Of a stretch of DNA of 64,000 bases, positions 9,411 to 18,431 are shown one piece after another (within the stretch, counting starts at the first letter, position 1; each line of letters begins with the position of its first letter). The notes under the pieces are model-generated. The model was given only the letters and a program-made list of their open reading frames with translations. It did not search any database and was not told where the DNA came from. A program made the position numbers and the translations under genes. Source of the stretch: Clostridium saccharobutylicum DSM 13864 (GTDB taxonomy: Bacteria; Bacillota; Clostridia; Clostridiales; Clostridiaceae); the NCBI RefSeq assembly GCF_000473995.1, contig NC_022571.1, positions 4,971,001-5,035,000 of the forward strand, written 5' to 3'.

Positions 9411-9975
9411 CCCCCTATTCTCTATTTAAAAATCGTTTTCATACTTTACATACCACAACTCTCTGTGTTGTTTTTATGATACCAGTTCCACACATTATAT
9501 GTCAATATATTTTTTTATATTTCAAAAAATATTTTTATCATTTGAATCGTTATCATGAAAGTTATATTGAATAATATTTTAATTTTTTGTATATATATCA
9601 TTAATCCAAATTTTTTGACTATCATTTTCCAATGGTTATTTTTCCCCCTATGACATCAGTTCCACATTTCTTATTTTATATAACTTTAATTGTAATATCT
9701 TTTCCCAAAAAATAACTTTTTCCAACAAAAAATCAAAACAAAAAATCAAAACAAAACATTCTAAACTTATAAGGTGAGCAGTGACCATATTTATTCTATA
9801 GCCTAAATGAAAAAACTATATACTACACTTATCACATAATTCTAAGTTATTGTATGTTCTGCTATTAATATATAATATAATCTATAACTAGATATTTTTT
9901 TGAATTTTTTTCCAAATAATTGTTGCAAATTTCTGTAATTATTATTAACATAATATTATAGGAGTGTGAGTACGT
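9411..9975 (-). promoter_or_regulatory. scrA upstream control region
   Basis: A gene-free 565 bp ahead of scrA and ahead of the divergent XRE gene. It holds an 18-bp direct repeat (TATGATACCAGTTCCACA at 9475-9492 and TATGACATCAGTTCCACA at 9649-9666, 16 of 18 identical). A cre-like sequence lies at 9542-9555 (minus strand TGATAACGATTCAA, 12 of 14 to the CcpA consensus). A short dyad ACAAC/GTTGT lies at 9455-9471. These are plausible ScrR and CcpA sites; their roles are inferred. Confidence 0.5.
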
Positions 9976-10491
9976 ATGGGCGTTAATGATATTATTAAAG
10001 TTGGTGATAATATTAAATCTTTACGAAAAGAGAAAAGAATATCTCAAAAGGATATGGCAGCTATACTTAAGATACCTTACTCAACATATTCAAATTACGA
10101 AAATAATAATAGAGAACCTAGCGCTGAAATGTTAAATAAAATAGCAAAAGCCCTTAATGTTAATTTATCTTATCTTCTAGGAATCCAAAGTCATCTTAAA
10201 AATGCATCTACAGTACATAGATGTTTACCTGATGATAATGAAAGTATTAGTAAAATAGCAAGTATTATAAAACTATGTGGATTTAAAATTAATTTTAATG
10301 AATTCATAGGAACAGATGATGAAGCTGAAGAGTCCCTTAAAATTGCTATTGAAAATGATACAATTCCTCTAGTCTATATTAATGATGAAAAAAACACCTT
10401 GAATTTAACTAATTCTGAATTCAAAGAATTTACTGATAAGATTTTGCACTATGTTAAATTTGAAATGAACGAACTAATTAAAAATAAATAA
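9976..10491 (+). CDS. XRE-family transcriptional regulator
   Basis: A 171-residue protein with a canonical Cro/CI helix-turn-helix at about residues 12-68 (NIKSLRKEKRISQKDMAAIL, then YSTYSNYENNNREPS and the closing LLGIQ). The C-terminal half (about 85-171) is acidic and has no domain I recognise. It is a single gene read divergently from scrA. Target and signal are unknown; nothing in the sequence ties it to sucrose control. Confidence 0.82.
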   Translation: MGVNDIIKVGDNIKSLRKEKRISQKDMAAILKIPYSTYSNYENNNREPSAEMLNKIAKALNVNLSYLLGIQSHLKNASTVHRCLPDDNESISKIASIIKLCGFKINFNEFIGTDDEAEESLKIAIENDTIPLVYINDEKNTLNLTNSEFKEFTDKILHYVKFEMNELIKNK

Positions 10492-10550
10492 TAACTGATA
10501 TTTTTATATAAATATAATTCCACTAATTTAACCTATTATACATATCTAAT

Positions 10551-10718
10551 AGGACTGCACTTTTTATAATACAGTTAACAAAATTAATCATAGTTTTTAT
10601 AACGCAAAAAGATTGCAGAAAAACTTAAAAGATCTGACTCCTATTGAATATAGAAATCAGATCTTGGTTTGATAATTTTTATTTTTTCATCTGTCTACTT
10701 GACAGGGTGCAGTTCAAA
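10551..10718 (+). mobile_element. Internally deleted IS3-family remnant
   Basis: A left-end-like GGACTGCACTTT at about 10552 and a right-end-like ACAGGGTGCAGTTC at about 10702 face each other. In between, a frame encodes the typical IS3 OrfB C-terminus (KNLKDLTPIEYRNQILV then stop, about 10620-10673). The equivalent tail occurs at 39950-39996. Everything else of the transposase is gone. Confidence 0.6.
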
Positions 10719-10745
10719 TTACTGTGGTTTTTTGCTACACTATTT

Positions 10746-12677
10746 TTATGATAATTCAAAAGCTCCAGTATAAAGTTGATAATATTTACCTTTCTGTTCA
10801 ATTAAATCATCATGATTTCCTCTTTCAATTATTCTACCTTGATCTAGTACCATAATTACATCAGAATTCTTAATTGTAGAAAGCCTATGAGCAATTACAA
10901 AAACAGTTCTTCCCTTCATAAGCTTATCCATACCATCTTGAACAATTTTTTCTGTTCTCGTATCAATGCTAGATGTTGCTTCATCAAGTATTAAAACTGG
11001 TGGATCTGCTATAGCTGCTCTAGCGATTGTTAATAGCTGTCTTTGTCCTTGAGAAAGATTTCCTCCATCCCCTGTAAGAATTGTATCATATCCCTTTGGT
11101 AGATGTTTTATAAACTGATCTGCATTTGCAAGTTTTGCTGCTACATGCACTTCCTCATCACTTGCATTTAATTTACCATATCTGATATTATCTGCAACAG
11201 TTCCTGTAAATAAATGAGCATCTTGAAGTACTATGCCCAATGAACTTCTTAAATCCTCTTTTTTAATCTTATTAATGTTAATACCGTCATATCTAATTTT
11301 TCCATCTTGAATATCATAGAAACGATTAATTAAATTAGTAATAGTTGTTTTTCCTGCACCTGTAGCCCCTACAAAGGCTATTTTTTGTCCAGGTTTTGCA
11401 TAAAGCTTTATATTGTGTAATATAATCTTCTCATCATTATAACCGAAATCGACATCATCAAATACTACTTCACCATTAAGCTTTGTATAAGTAGTTGTAC
11501 CATCCCTATGTGGATGCTTCCAAGCCCACATTCCAGTACGTTCCTTACATTCTTCTATTTCTCCATTTTTATTTTCTTTTGCATTAACTAAAGTAACATA
11601 TCCTTCATCCATTTCTTTTTTCTCATCAATAAGCTTAAAGATACGTTCTGCTCCTGCTAATGCCATTATAACAAAGTTAAATTGTTGAGCCATTTGGTTT
11701 ACTGTTTGACTGAAAGTTCTTGTTAATTGTAAGAAAGCTGCAAGACCTCCAAGAGTAAAACCTCCAAAACCTCCAATTGCAAGAACTGAACCAAAAATAG
11801 AAACAGCTACATAATTTATATATCCTATGTTACTCATAATAGGCATTAAAACATTAGCGTATTTATTTGCATTATTTGCACTATTAAAAAGCATATCATT
11901 TAATTTATCAAAATCTTGCTTTGCTTCTTCTTCATGGCAAAAGACTTTTACAACTTTTTGACCTTCCATCATCTCTTCTATATAACCATTAACTGCACCT
12001 AAATCCTTTTGTTGAAGTCCAAAGTACTTTCCACTTTTAGATCCAATAAATTTAGTTACTTTAAGCATTAATAGGATAATTAATATTTCAATTACTATTA
12101 GTGGCAAACTTAGACGTATCATAGCAATAAATACACCTATAACAGTTATAATTGCTGATAACAATTGTGGTATGCCTTGGCTTATCATTTGTCTTAAAGC
12201 ATCTGTATCATTGGTATAAAGACTCATTAAGTCTCCATGAGCATGAGTATCAAAGTATTTTATTGGCAAAGTCTCCATATGAGAAAACATATTATCTCTT
12301 ATTTTTTTTAGTGATCCTTGAGAAACTATTATCATCATACGGCTAAATGCATATGTTGCAATAACTCCAACATAATAAATCAATGCCATACTAGTTATCA
12401 TTTTAAGCAATGGTCCAAAATCTTTTTGTTGTGTATTTAATAATGGTGATATATAGTCATCAATTAAATTTTTTAATAATGTTGTACCAATAACATTAGC
12501 AAGAGAACTTATGATAATAGTTATTACTACTATAGAAAATAACAATTTATATTCTTTAAGCACATACACTAATAATCTTTTTAATGTCTTTAAAGAATCT
12601 TTACTCATTTTGGCATGTCCACGTGAGCTACGAGGCCCACGCATAGTTCTAGGCTTCATATCTTTATTTTGACTCAC
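10746..12677 (-). CDS. Multidrug-type ABC exporter, half-transporter 2
   Basis: A 643-residue fused permease-ATPase of the ABCB/MsbA-like exporter family. The N-terminal membrane domain (about residues 35-345, six segments) is followed by the nucleotide-binding domain: Walker A GATGAGKTT, Q-loop, signature LSQGQRQ and Walker B LILDEATSS. The signature is LSQGQ rather than LSGGQ. A hydrophilic insert of about 45 residues (TGMWAWKHPHRDGTTTY) sits between the two domains. It starts with GTG after AAAGGAGC and overlaps the upstream half-transporter by 14 bases, so the two probably form a heterodimer. Substrate unknown. Confidence 0.9.
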   Translation of the reverse strand: MSQNKDMKPRTMRGPRSSRGHAKMSKDSLKTLKRLLVYVLKEYKLLFSIVVITIIISSLANVIGTTLLKNLIDDYISPLLNTQQKDFGPLLKMITSMALIYYVGVIATYAFSRMMIIVSQGSLKKIRDNMFSHMETLPIKYFDTHAHGDLMSLYTNDTDALRQMISQGIPQLLSAIITVIGVFIAMIRLSLPLIVIEILIILLMLKVTKFIGSKSGKYFGLQQKDLGAVNGYIEEMMEGQKVVKVFCHEEEAKQDFDKLNDMLFNSANNANKYANVLMPIMSNIGYINYVAVSIFGSVLAIGGFGGFTLGGLAAFLQLTRTFSQTVNQMAQQFNFVIMALAGAERIFKLIDEKKEMDEGYVTLVNAKENKNGEIEECKERTGMWAWKHPHRDGTTTYTKLNGEVVFDDVDFGYNDEKIILHNIKLYAKPGQKIAFVGATGAGKTTITNLINRFYDIQDGKIRYDGININKIKKEDLRSSLGIVLQDAHLFTGTVADNIRYGKLNASDEEVHVAAKLANADQFIKHLPKGYDTILTGDGGNLSQGQRQLLTIARAAIADPPVLILDEATSSIDTRTEKIVQDGMDKLMKGRTVFVIAHRLSTIKNSDVIMVLDQGRIIERGNHDDLIEQKGKYYQLYTGAFELS

Positions 12678-14403
12678 TATTATCAGCTCCTTTCATTTGA
12701 GATTCATAAACTTCACGATATATAGCATTGGATTCTAACAACTCATTGTGAGTTCCAAAGCCATCTATTTTTCCATCATCTAATACAATAATTCTATCTG
12801 CATCTTCTACTGAAGAAATACGTTGTGCAATAATAATCTTAGTTGTATCTGGAATTGTTTCTTTAAATGCTTTTCTAATTAAAGCATCAGTTTTTGTATC
12901 TACGGCACTTGTTGAGTCATCTAATATTAATATTTTAGGTTTCTTAAGAAGAGCTCTTGCAATACATAATCTTTGTTTTTGTCCTCCAGATACGTTGCTT
13001 CCACCTTGTTCAATGTAAGTATCATATTTATGTGGGAAATTTTCAATAAATTCTTCTGCTTGAGCTTGTCTACAAGCTTTGATTATTTCTTCATCAGTTG
13101 CATCCTTTTTCCCCCATCTTAGATTTTCTTTTATTGTTCCAGAAAATAATACATTCTTTTGTAATACCATTGAAACTTCATCTCTAAGAGTTTCTATATC
13201 ATAATTTCTTACATCAACTCCGCCGACTTCAACATTTCCATCTGTTGTGTCATACAATCTTGGAATAAGTTGAACCAATGTAGATTTAGCACTACCAGTT
13301 CCGCCTATGATACCTATAGTTTCACCCGAATTGATTTTAATATTTACATCTTCTAAAACACATTTATCCTTATTTTTGCTATATGAAAAACTAACATTAT
13401 TAAATGCTATAGATCCATCTTTTACTTCACAAATTGGATTTTCACAATTTGTTAGATCACTTTTTTCATCTAATACTTCTATAATTCTTTCTGCTGATGA
13501 TTTTGACATAATTACCATTACAAATACAAAAGACATCATCATAAGACTTATCATTATATTAGTTGTATAAGCAAACATACTCATTAACTCTCCAGTTGTC
13601 ATTGTATTCGAAACAATCATCTTTGCTCCAAGCCAAGATAAAAGTAAAATACAAGTATAAACTGCAAATTGCATTGCTGGTGCATTAATTATTATTAACT
13701 TTTCAGCTCTTATAAAGAATTTATATAAAGTTTCAGATGCTTTGTAAAACTTATTTGTTTCATGATCTTCTCTTACATAAGCCTTTACAGTTCTAATCGC
13801 AGTTAGATTTTCTTGTACACTTGCGTTTAGATCATCATACTTCTTAAAAACTTCCATGAAATATGGATGCGCTTTTGTCATTATAAAATACAATGCAGCA
13901 CCTAAAAAAACTATTGCTCCCAAAAATACTAAGGCTAATTTTGCATTGATATAAAAGCTCATTGCCATTGCAAAAATAAGCATAAACGGTGCTCTAACAA
14001 ACATTCTTATCAACATTTGAAACGCATTTTGAACATTTGTTACATCTGTTGTAAGTCTAGTTATAAGTCCAGCTGTAGAATACTTGTCTATATTTGAAAA
14101 AGAATATTCTTGAATGTTGTAATACATTCCTCTCCTCAAATTTCTTGCAAAACCAGTTGATGCACTTGCGGCATATTTCCCCGATAAAGCACCACATGCA
14201 AGAGATATAAATGATACGCATATCATTATAGCTCCATAAATATATACATATTTCATATCAGCTTTGTTTACTCCATTATCAATTATTAATGACATTATAA
14301 GTGGAATAATTGTTTCCATTATTGCTTCAAGGCCAACAAATATTGGAGTGAGAATAGTATCTCTTTTAAACTCCGCTATATAATTTGTTAATTTTTTTAT
14401 CAT
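12664..14403 (-). CDS. Multidrug-type ABC exporter, half-transporter 1
   Basis: A 579-residue ABC exporter half with six membrane segments in about residues 15-300 and an ATPase domain. It carries Walker A GGTGSAKST, which has Ala where Gly is usual, signature VSGGQKQR, and the Walker B sequence ILILDDSTSAVD. Walker B is followed by Asp, not the catalytic Glu. This non-canonical catalytic site is typical of one subunit of heterodimeric exporters (BmrC/BmrD or TM287/288 type). GGAGG precedes the ATG. The upstream operator-like palindrome matches that of the neighbouring marR gene, so MarR control is likely. Confidence 0.9.
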   Translation of the reverse strand: MIKKLTNYIAEFKRDTILTPIFVGLEAIMETIIPLIMSLIIDNGVNKADMKYVYIYGAIMICVSFISLACGALSGKYAASASTGFARNLRRGMYYNIQEYSFSNIDKYSTAGLITRLTTDVTNVQNAFQMLIRMFVRAPFMLIFAMAMSFYINAKLALVFLGAIVFLGAALYFIMTKAHPYFMEVFKKYDDLNASVQENLTAIRTVKAYVREDHETNKFYKASETLYKFFIRAEKLIIINAPAMQFAVYTCILLLSWLGAKMIVSNTMTTGELMSMFAYTTNIMISLMMMSFVFVMVIMSKSSAERIIEVLDEKSDLTNCENPICEVKDGSIAFNNVSFSYSKNKDKCVLEDVNIKINSGETIGIIGGTGSAKSTLVQLIPRLYDTTDGNVEVGGVDVRNYDIETLRDEVSMVLQKNVLFSGTIKENLRWGKKDATDEEIIKACRQAQAEEFIENFPHKYDTYIEQGGSNVSGGQKQRLCIARALLKKPKILILDDSTSAVDTKTDALIRKAFKETIPDTTKIIIAQRISSVEDADRIIVLDDGKIDGFGTHNELLESNAIYREVYESQMKGADNSESK

Positions 14404-14417
14404 AATCTTCCTCCTTA

Positions 14418-14437
14418 TTTGTTAGGTTTCTAACTAA
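14418..14437. promoter_or_regulatory. MarR operator candidate before the ABC exporter
   Basis: TTTGTTAGGTTTCTAACTAA, a near-perfect copy of the palindrome in front of the marR-type gene (15070-15089). It lies 15 bases upstream of the exporter's start codon, overlapping the expected promoter/leader. Confidence 0.65.
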
Positions 14438-14446
14438 TAAATGTTT

Positions 14447-14606
14447 AGGCACAATCAAAAAAATAACAAGTCCATCTGACAGCATATTTTTCATCATTCT
14501 TCGTCAGCAGATTGCCCTAATAGGCTCGCTATAAAGCCAATCTACCTCCTTGTCTGATAAAAAATATTCATGACAGATTGGACTTGTTATTTTCTTTCAT
14601 GTGCCT
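14447..14606 (+). mobile_element. MITE-like element
   Basis: A 160-bp element with ends AGGCACA / TGTGCCT that extend into longer imperfect inverted repeats (ATAACAAGTCCA versus TGGACTTGTTAT). It has no open frame of note. It sits between the marR-type gene and the ABC exporter, separating the exporter from the marR transcript. The copy at 16874-17033 has the same length. Confidence 0.82.
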
Positions 14607-14619
14607 TAAAAAAATTGCA

Positions 14620-15051
14620 TTAATCAGCAATTTTTTCTGACAATCTATCAATTAAAGAAATTAATATATGTATCTCATCTTCGTTGAGTTCCTCTTTTAA
14701 AGATTTTTCAAACGCAACGATAAAATCATATACATTTCTTTGAATTTCTAATCCTTTTTCTGTAGATATTATCTTCTTAAGCCTTGCATCTTCAGAAACG
14801 CTCACCCTTTGTATGTATCCATTCTTCTCCATAAGCTGAAGTACACTAGTTACTGAAGAACGTCTAATATCAAGTTCTTCTTCTATGTCCTTTTGTAATA
14901 TATCCCTGTTTCTAGAATGATAGCATATATATCCAAGAATTCTAGCTTGAACGCCTGTCAAACCATACTTTGAAGCTTCTTTATCTATTCTTCTATGAAT
15001 TCTCTTAGCTAGTATACCTACCTTTTTACCAATACGTATTTCACTATCCAT
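14620..15051 (-). CDS. MarR-family repressor
   Basis: A 143-residue winged-helix protein of the MarR family. The DNA-binding region (about residues 45-105) contains DIRRSSVTSVLQLMEKNGYIQR followed by the wing VSEDARLKKIISTEKG, both diagnostic of the family. ATG 15051 is chosen because AGGAG lies eight bases before it; the longer frame would need TTG. Palindromes TTTGTTAG-GTTT-CTAACAAA directly upstream, and again before the ABC exporter, point to autoregulation and exporter control. The ligand is unknown, probably the drug-like substrate of the exporter. Confidence 0.88.
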   Translation of the reverse strand: MDSEIRIGKKVGILAKRIHRRIDKEASKYGLTGVQARILGYICYHSRNRDILQKDIEEELDIRRSSVTSVLQLMEKNGYIQRVSVSEDARLKKIISTEKGLEIQRNVYDFIVAFEKSLKEELNEDEIHILISLIDRLSEKIAD

Positions 15052-15069
15052 ATTTTCTTCTCCTATCAA

Positions 15070-15089
15070 TTTGTTAGGTTTCTAACAAA
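15070..15089. promoter_or_regulatory. MarR operator (perfect 8+8 palindrome)
   Basis: TTTGTTAG GTTT CTAACAAA, perfect 8-bp arms around a 4-bp centre, 18 bases upstream of the marR-type start codon. Confidence 0.7.
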
Positions 15090-15149
15090 TATCATAATTT
15101 AAATCAGTTTATTTGTCAATAATACATTTTCACTTTATATAAAATTCAA

Positions 15150-15222
15150 AAAATATGAGATTGCTACACTCTTGAATATCATTAATAACATTTTTACAAT
15201 CAAAAGTAAAACAACCTCATAT
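15150..15222 (-). terminator. Probable terminator after the MFS gene
   Basis: On the minus strand ATATGAGGTTG (about 15212-15222) pairs with CAATCTCATAT (about 15152-15162), and a T run follows. The loop is long, so efficiency is uncertain. Confidence 0.45.
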
Positions 15223-15317
15223 CACTAATTACATAGCTATTAATATTTAAAAACAATTCGCTTACAGCTTAAATAATTTCTTTACAATTTTTACTCTTTA
15301 AATTTTAATCCCATGAA

Positions 15318-16523
15318 TCATTCATTTCCAACAGCCTCATTCTTATATATTTTTCTGTCTTTTCTAACTAGAAATATAGTTCCAATAAGAATAAAGGTAG
15401 CCATAATATATGGTAGATTTATCTGTTTATCAAATAGGTAGCCAGCCATAATAGGTCCAACTATACTCCCCATACTAGTATAAGTTGTGTTCAATCCAGA
15501 AACAAATCCCTGTTCATCACTTCCAGCTTCATTTGAAAGCAATGTGGTTACTGTTGGTCTTAAAAATGAATTAAATGCAAAGAATATTGAAGATACTATT
15601 AAAAGATAGATAAAATTAACTTTTACTATCATTAATAAAAGTCCAATTGCACTCATTAGTAACGAAAATCTAATCAAATTATGTTCACCAAAGCATTTTA
15701 TTGCTTTTTCAATAAGCCACATCTGAGTAACAATACCAATAGCCGCTCCTAATGTTATTAAAATTGAAATATCTCTCGATGTAAATCCATATCTATTTTC
15801 AACATATAAAGAATAAACCGTCTCAAAACTAATTAATCCTAAAGTCATCACAAATATAATTAATAGATATCTAAAATATGATTTACGAACAGATTGTACA
15901 AGCTGATTAATTATAGATTCCTGCTTTTCTGATTTCTTTGCCATATTTCTTTTTTCTAAAGATAAAGTTTCCGGTAATATAAAAGTTAATAAAGTTGAAA
16001 TAAAACTTAGCGCTGACGCAAAAAAATATGGCATTCGTATTCCATATTGAGCTATAATTCCTCCTATTCCAGGTCCCAATACAATTCCCAAATTCATTGC
16101 AGCACTTAAGTACCCCATTCCCTTTGCACGAGTTTCTTTTGTAGTAATGTCTGCTACATATGCAAGAACAGAAGGAATCATAATTCCCACTCCAATTCCT
16201 CCTACAATTCTAGCTATATATAGAAGCATTAATGTGTGTGAAATTGCAAATATAAAATCGGAAATAACCGTAAAAAATAACCCACATAAAATCATTATTT
16301 TTCTTCCATGCTTATCTGATAAACTTCCACCTATAGGTGAAAAAACAAATTGTGCCGCTCCAAAAGCAGCTACTAAATACCCTGCTGCAGTACCAGCTGC
16401 ATTAAATTGTTTTAGATAATCAGGTAATATAGGAATAACCATCCCTTGACCTAATAAAGCAATAAACAAATTAAGCATTAATAAGAACAGCGGGAGCATT
16501 TTTCTAGTATTTGAATTAGACAT
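15318..16523 (-). CDS. MFS drug-efflux type transporter
   Basis: A 401-residue major facilitator with twelve predicted membrane segments. The motif-A loop GGSLSDKHGRKIMILCG follows segment 2 (about residue 62), and the segment-5 motif GPGIGGIIAQYG is typical of drug/H+ antiporters such as Bmr or TetA-like proteins. AGGAGG precedes the ATG. An imperfect dyad (ATAGTT...AACTAT, about 16551-16573) lies upstream and may be an operator. It is oriented with the marR-type gene but separated by about 250 bp. Substrate unknown. Confidence 0.87.
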   Translation of the reverse strand: MSNSNTRKMLPLFLLMLNLFIALLGQGMVIPILPDYLKQFNAAGTAAGYLVAAFGAAQFVFSPIGGSLSDKHGRKIMILCGLFFTVISDFIFAISHTLMLLYIARIVGGIGVGIMIPSVLAYVADITTKETRAKGMGYLSAAMNLGIVLGPGIGGIIAQYGIRMPYFFASALSFISTLLTFILPETLSLEKRNMAKKSEKQESIINQLVQSVRKSYFRYLLIIFVMTLGLISFETVYSLYVENRYGFTSRDISILITLGAAIGIVTQMWLIEKAIKCFGEHNLIRFSLLMSAIGLLLMIVKVNFIYLLIVSSIFFAFNSFLRPTVTTLLSNEAGSDEQGFVSGLNTTYTSMGSIVGPIMAGYLFDKQINLPYIMATFILIGTIFLVRKDRKIYKNEAVGNE

Positions 16524-16873
16524 TTTGACCTCCTAAGTTTTATTTAAATATATAGTTCACGCAATGTAAACTATTATAAATTTAATTTTAATATTTGTAA
16601 ATGTAATTTAACATTTATGGAATATACCGTAAAAAGTAAAATCTCATGCTAATTCTTTCATATAATATTATACATATTTTATTGATTATAATATTTCACT
16701 TATGAATTACAGTAATAATCTAATCTTGAACAAGAAAATCTGCTTCGCAGACTGTGAGTTTCGTCTATTTCTAAAAGTTATCTATATATTTGACTGCATT
16801 ATAATTTTCTAAAAAATAAAAAAGCTACAGCCATTATTTCTCTAGACTGTAACTTTTACATAATATTATTATA

Positions 16874-17033
16874 AGGCACATTCACATAAATATTAAGTCC
16901 ATTTACCAACCTATTTTCCATCATACTGCGTCAGCAAATTGACCTAATAGACCCACTATGAGGACAATTTACCTCCTTGCCTGATAAAAAATATCCATGT
17001 CAAATTGGACTTATTATTTGTTTTCATGTGCCT
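16874..17033 (+). mobile_element. MITE-like element
   Basis: A 160-bp element with AGGCACA (16874-16880) and TGTGCCT (17027-17033). Inside are AAGTCCATTTACCAACC, GCGTCAGCAAATTGACC, CCTCCTTGCCTGATAAAAAA and TTGGACTTATTATTTG, collinear with the copy at 14447. Confidence 0.82.
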
Positions 17034-17049
17034 GATATTTCACAAAAAT

Positions 17050-17230
17050 TATTTTATATGGTGTTTATACTAACATTACCTTATAAATTGACTTATCCAG
17101 TTAAATATATATTTTTTTATTCTTTTGTATATAGATTATATGGCATCATCCTACTATAGACTTATTCTCAATTATATTCATGTATATATTGTACTACTTG
17201 TCTATACGTAATATATAAAATGCTGAAACA
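17050..17230. repeat. Centromere-like direct repeat, copy downstream of parR
   Basis: About 180 bp matching 18432-18604 in order and spacing. Both copies carry two TATGG-type iterons 82 bases apart (here TATGGTGTTTATACT at 17057 and TATGGCATCATCCTA at 17139), then GTATATATTGTA (17182), then TATACGTAATATATAAA. It lies directly after the ParR-like gene. Confidence 0.7.
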
Positions 17231-17241
17231 TTATATACATA

Positions 17242-17505
17242 TTACCATTGTAACAATCTATCTATTTCATTTTCCTGTTCACTATCTATTGTTATAGTAT
17301 CCTTGTTTTCTTCAGCAGCTATTTCATTAGATGTGTCATTCGTAATATTTTTTACAGGTGATGTAATTATGGTTGATCTCATTTTCTCAGCTATCAATAT
17401 CGTTATGTATGCTGAAAAATCTAACCCAAGAGACTTTGCTTCTTTTGAGGCAAACTCTTTAATATGAGGTGCTAACGTAATTGTAGTCTTTATTTTTTTA
17501 CACAT
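17242..17505 (-). CDS. parR: ParR-like DNA-binding partner of ParM
   Basis: An 87-residue protein whose N-terminal half (about residues 5-45, KTTITLAPHIKEFASKEAKSLGLDFSAYI) fits a ribbon-helix-helix DNA-binding domain. The C-terminal half is acidic and disordered, ending in a hydrophobic-tipped tail DRLLQW. The arrangement is that of ParR-type adaptors, where the C-terminus contacts the actin-like filament. It overlaps the parM stop by eight bases. Similarity to any characterised ParR is too low to judge by eye, so the name rests on fold and operon position. Confidence 0.7.
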   Translation of the reverse strand: MCKKIKTTITLAPHIKEFASKEAKSLGLDFSAYITILIAEKMRSTIITSPVKNITNDTSNEIAAEENKDTITIDSEQENEIDRLLQW

Positions 17506-18391
17506 TCTTACTCTTGCCTATTATGTCGTATGTTTTAACATTAACCATTTGGGCATCATCCAACACTTTATAATCACTTAAATAATCCCTAAGTAATAAA
17601 GCTCCTCCACCTATAAAAACAAATCTTGAATATTTTGATTGTTCTGGGAACGCCTGCTTTACAGCATTTATTATCTCTCCTGCTCGAATGCTTAAAACAT
17701 TATCTATGTCTTCTGCTACATTCACATCCTTACCTTCTACAAATATAGTTTTATCTGCAATTATCTGTTCAGCCTTCATTCGATTGGAATAATTTACACC
17801 ATACTTGGACAATTCTTGAAGCAGAACATCATAAGTAGCATTTACACCTAACGGATAGGTCCTACCCTCTTTAAATTGGCCATTACTCATATATGCTATG
17901 TCTAATGTACCTCCGCCTATATCTACTACTAATGTATCTCTTTCCACCAAAGATTTATCATATAAAAACAATCCTGCTGATTGAGGAAATACAATAACTT
18001 TAGTAATAGTAAAACATCTATTTTCTCCATTAAGCTTCATAAATACTCTTCTATTTTCAAGAGCTTTTATTAATGAGCTTTTTTGCTCAGCGAAAAACTG
18101 AGCAGGAAGTCCAGTTATAATTCTAATATTATTGTCTATTGTAGAATTCATAGTAGCGGCTATAGCTGTATATAAACAAATATGAAAAATTCCATCTTTA
18201 TCTCTAGATTGTTCAGTACTAGTAAAACCATCATCATTACCAATCAAATATACTTTATTATTATACTCTACTGTATATTTAGCCGTTTCTAACTCATGAA
18301 TCTTTTCTTTTACTGTAGACGAAAAAGATCCCTCCATGCTTTGTGCGATAAAGTTTGTTGTATTGTAACCTATATCTGCACTAATTCTCAT
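17498..18391 (-). CDS. parM: ParM/StbA-like actin-type plasmid segregation ATPase
   Basis: A 297-residue actin/Hsp70-fold protein. Phosphate-1 motif SADIGYNTTNF at residues 3-13, phosphate-2 motif VVDIGGGTLDIAYM near 155-168, and a C-terminal adenosine motif FIGGGALLL near 260. The length fits ParM/Alp-type partition proteins. These polymerise on ATP and push apart DNA bound by ParR at a centromere. AAGGGGG precedes the ATG. It heads a two-gene operon with parR and is flanked by two copies of an iteron-bearing repeat. A partition module next to chromosomal housekeeping genes suggests an integrated or decayed plasmid or phage. Confidence 0.85.
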   Translation of the reverse strand: MRISADIGYNTTNFIAQSMEGSFSSTVKEKIHELETAKYTVEYNNKVYLIGNDDGFTSTEQSRDKDGIFHICLYTAIAATMNSTIDNNIRIITGLPAQFFAEQKSSLIKALENRRVFMKLNGENRCFTITKVIVFPQSAGLFLYDKSLVERDTLVVDIGGGTLDIAYMSNGQFKEGRTYPLGVNATYDVLLQELSKYGVNYSNRMKAEQIIADKTIFVEGKDVNVAEDIDNVLSIRAGEIINAVKQAFPEQSKYSRFVFIGGGALLLRDYLSDYKVLDDAQMVNVKTYDIIGKSKNV

Positions 18392-18431
18392 TTTTTAATC
18401 CCCCTTTTTCATTTAAATATCCTATTAGAAT

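Larger units (their letters stand above)
16524..17241. other. Intergenic stretch: dyad, hairpin, MITE and centromere-like repeat
   Basis: No gene is supported. Contents from left to right: an ATAGTT/AACTAT dyad near 16560, a stem AAAAAGCTACAG / CTGTAACTTTT at about 16819-16858 that could terminate the parMR transcript, the MITE at 16874-17033, and the left centromere-like repeat from about 17050 to 17230. A 60-codon plus-strand frame here lies across the repeats and is not credible. Confidence 0.6.

Noticed and set aside
16977..17159. 60-codon plus-strand frame across the MITE and centromere-like repeat
   Set aside because: It starts inside a mobile element, has no ribosome binding site and ends within the repeat.
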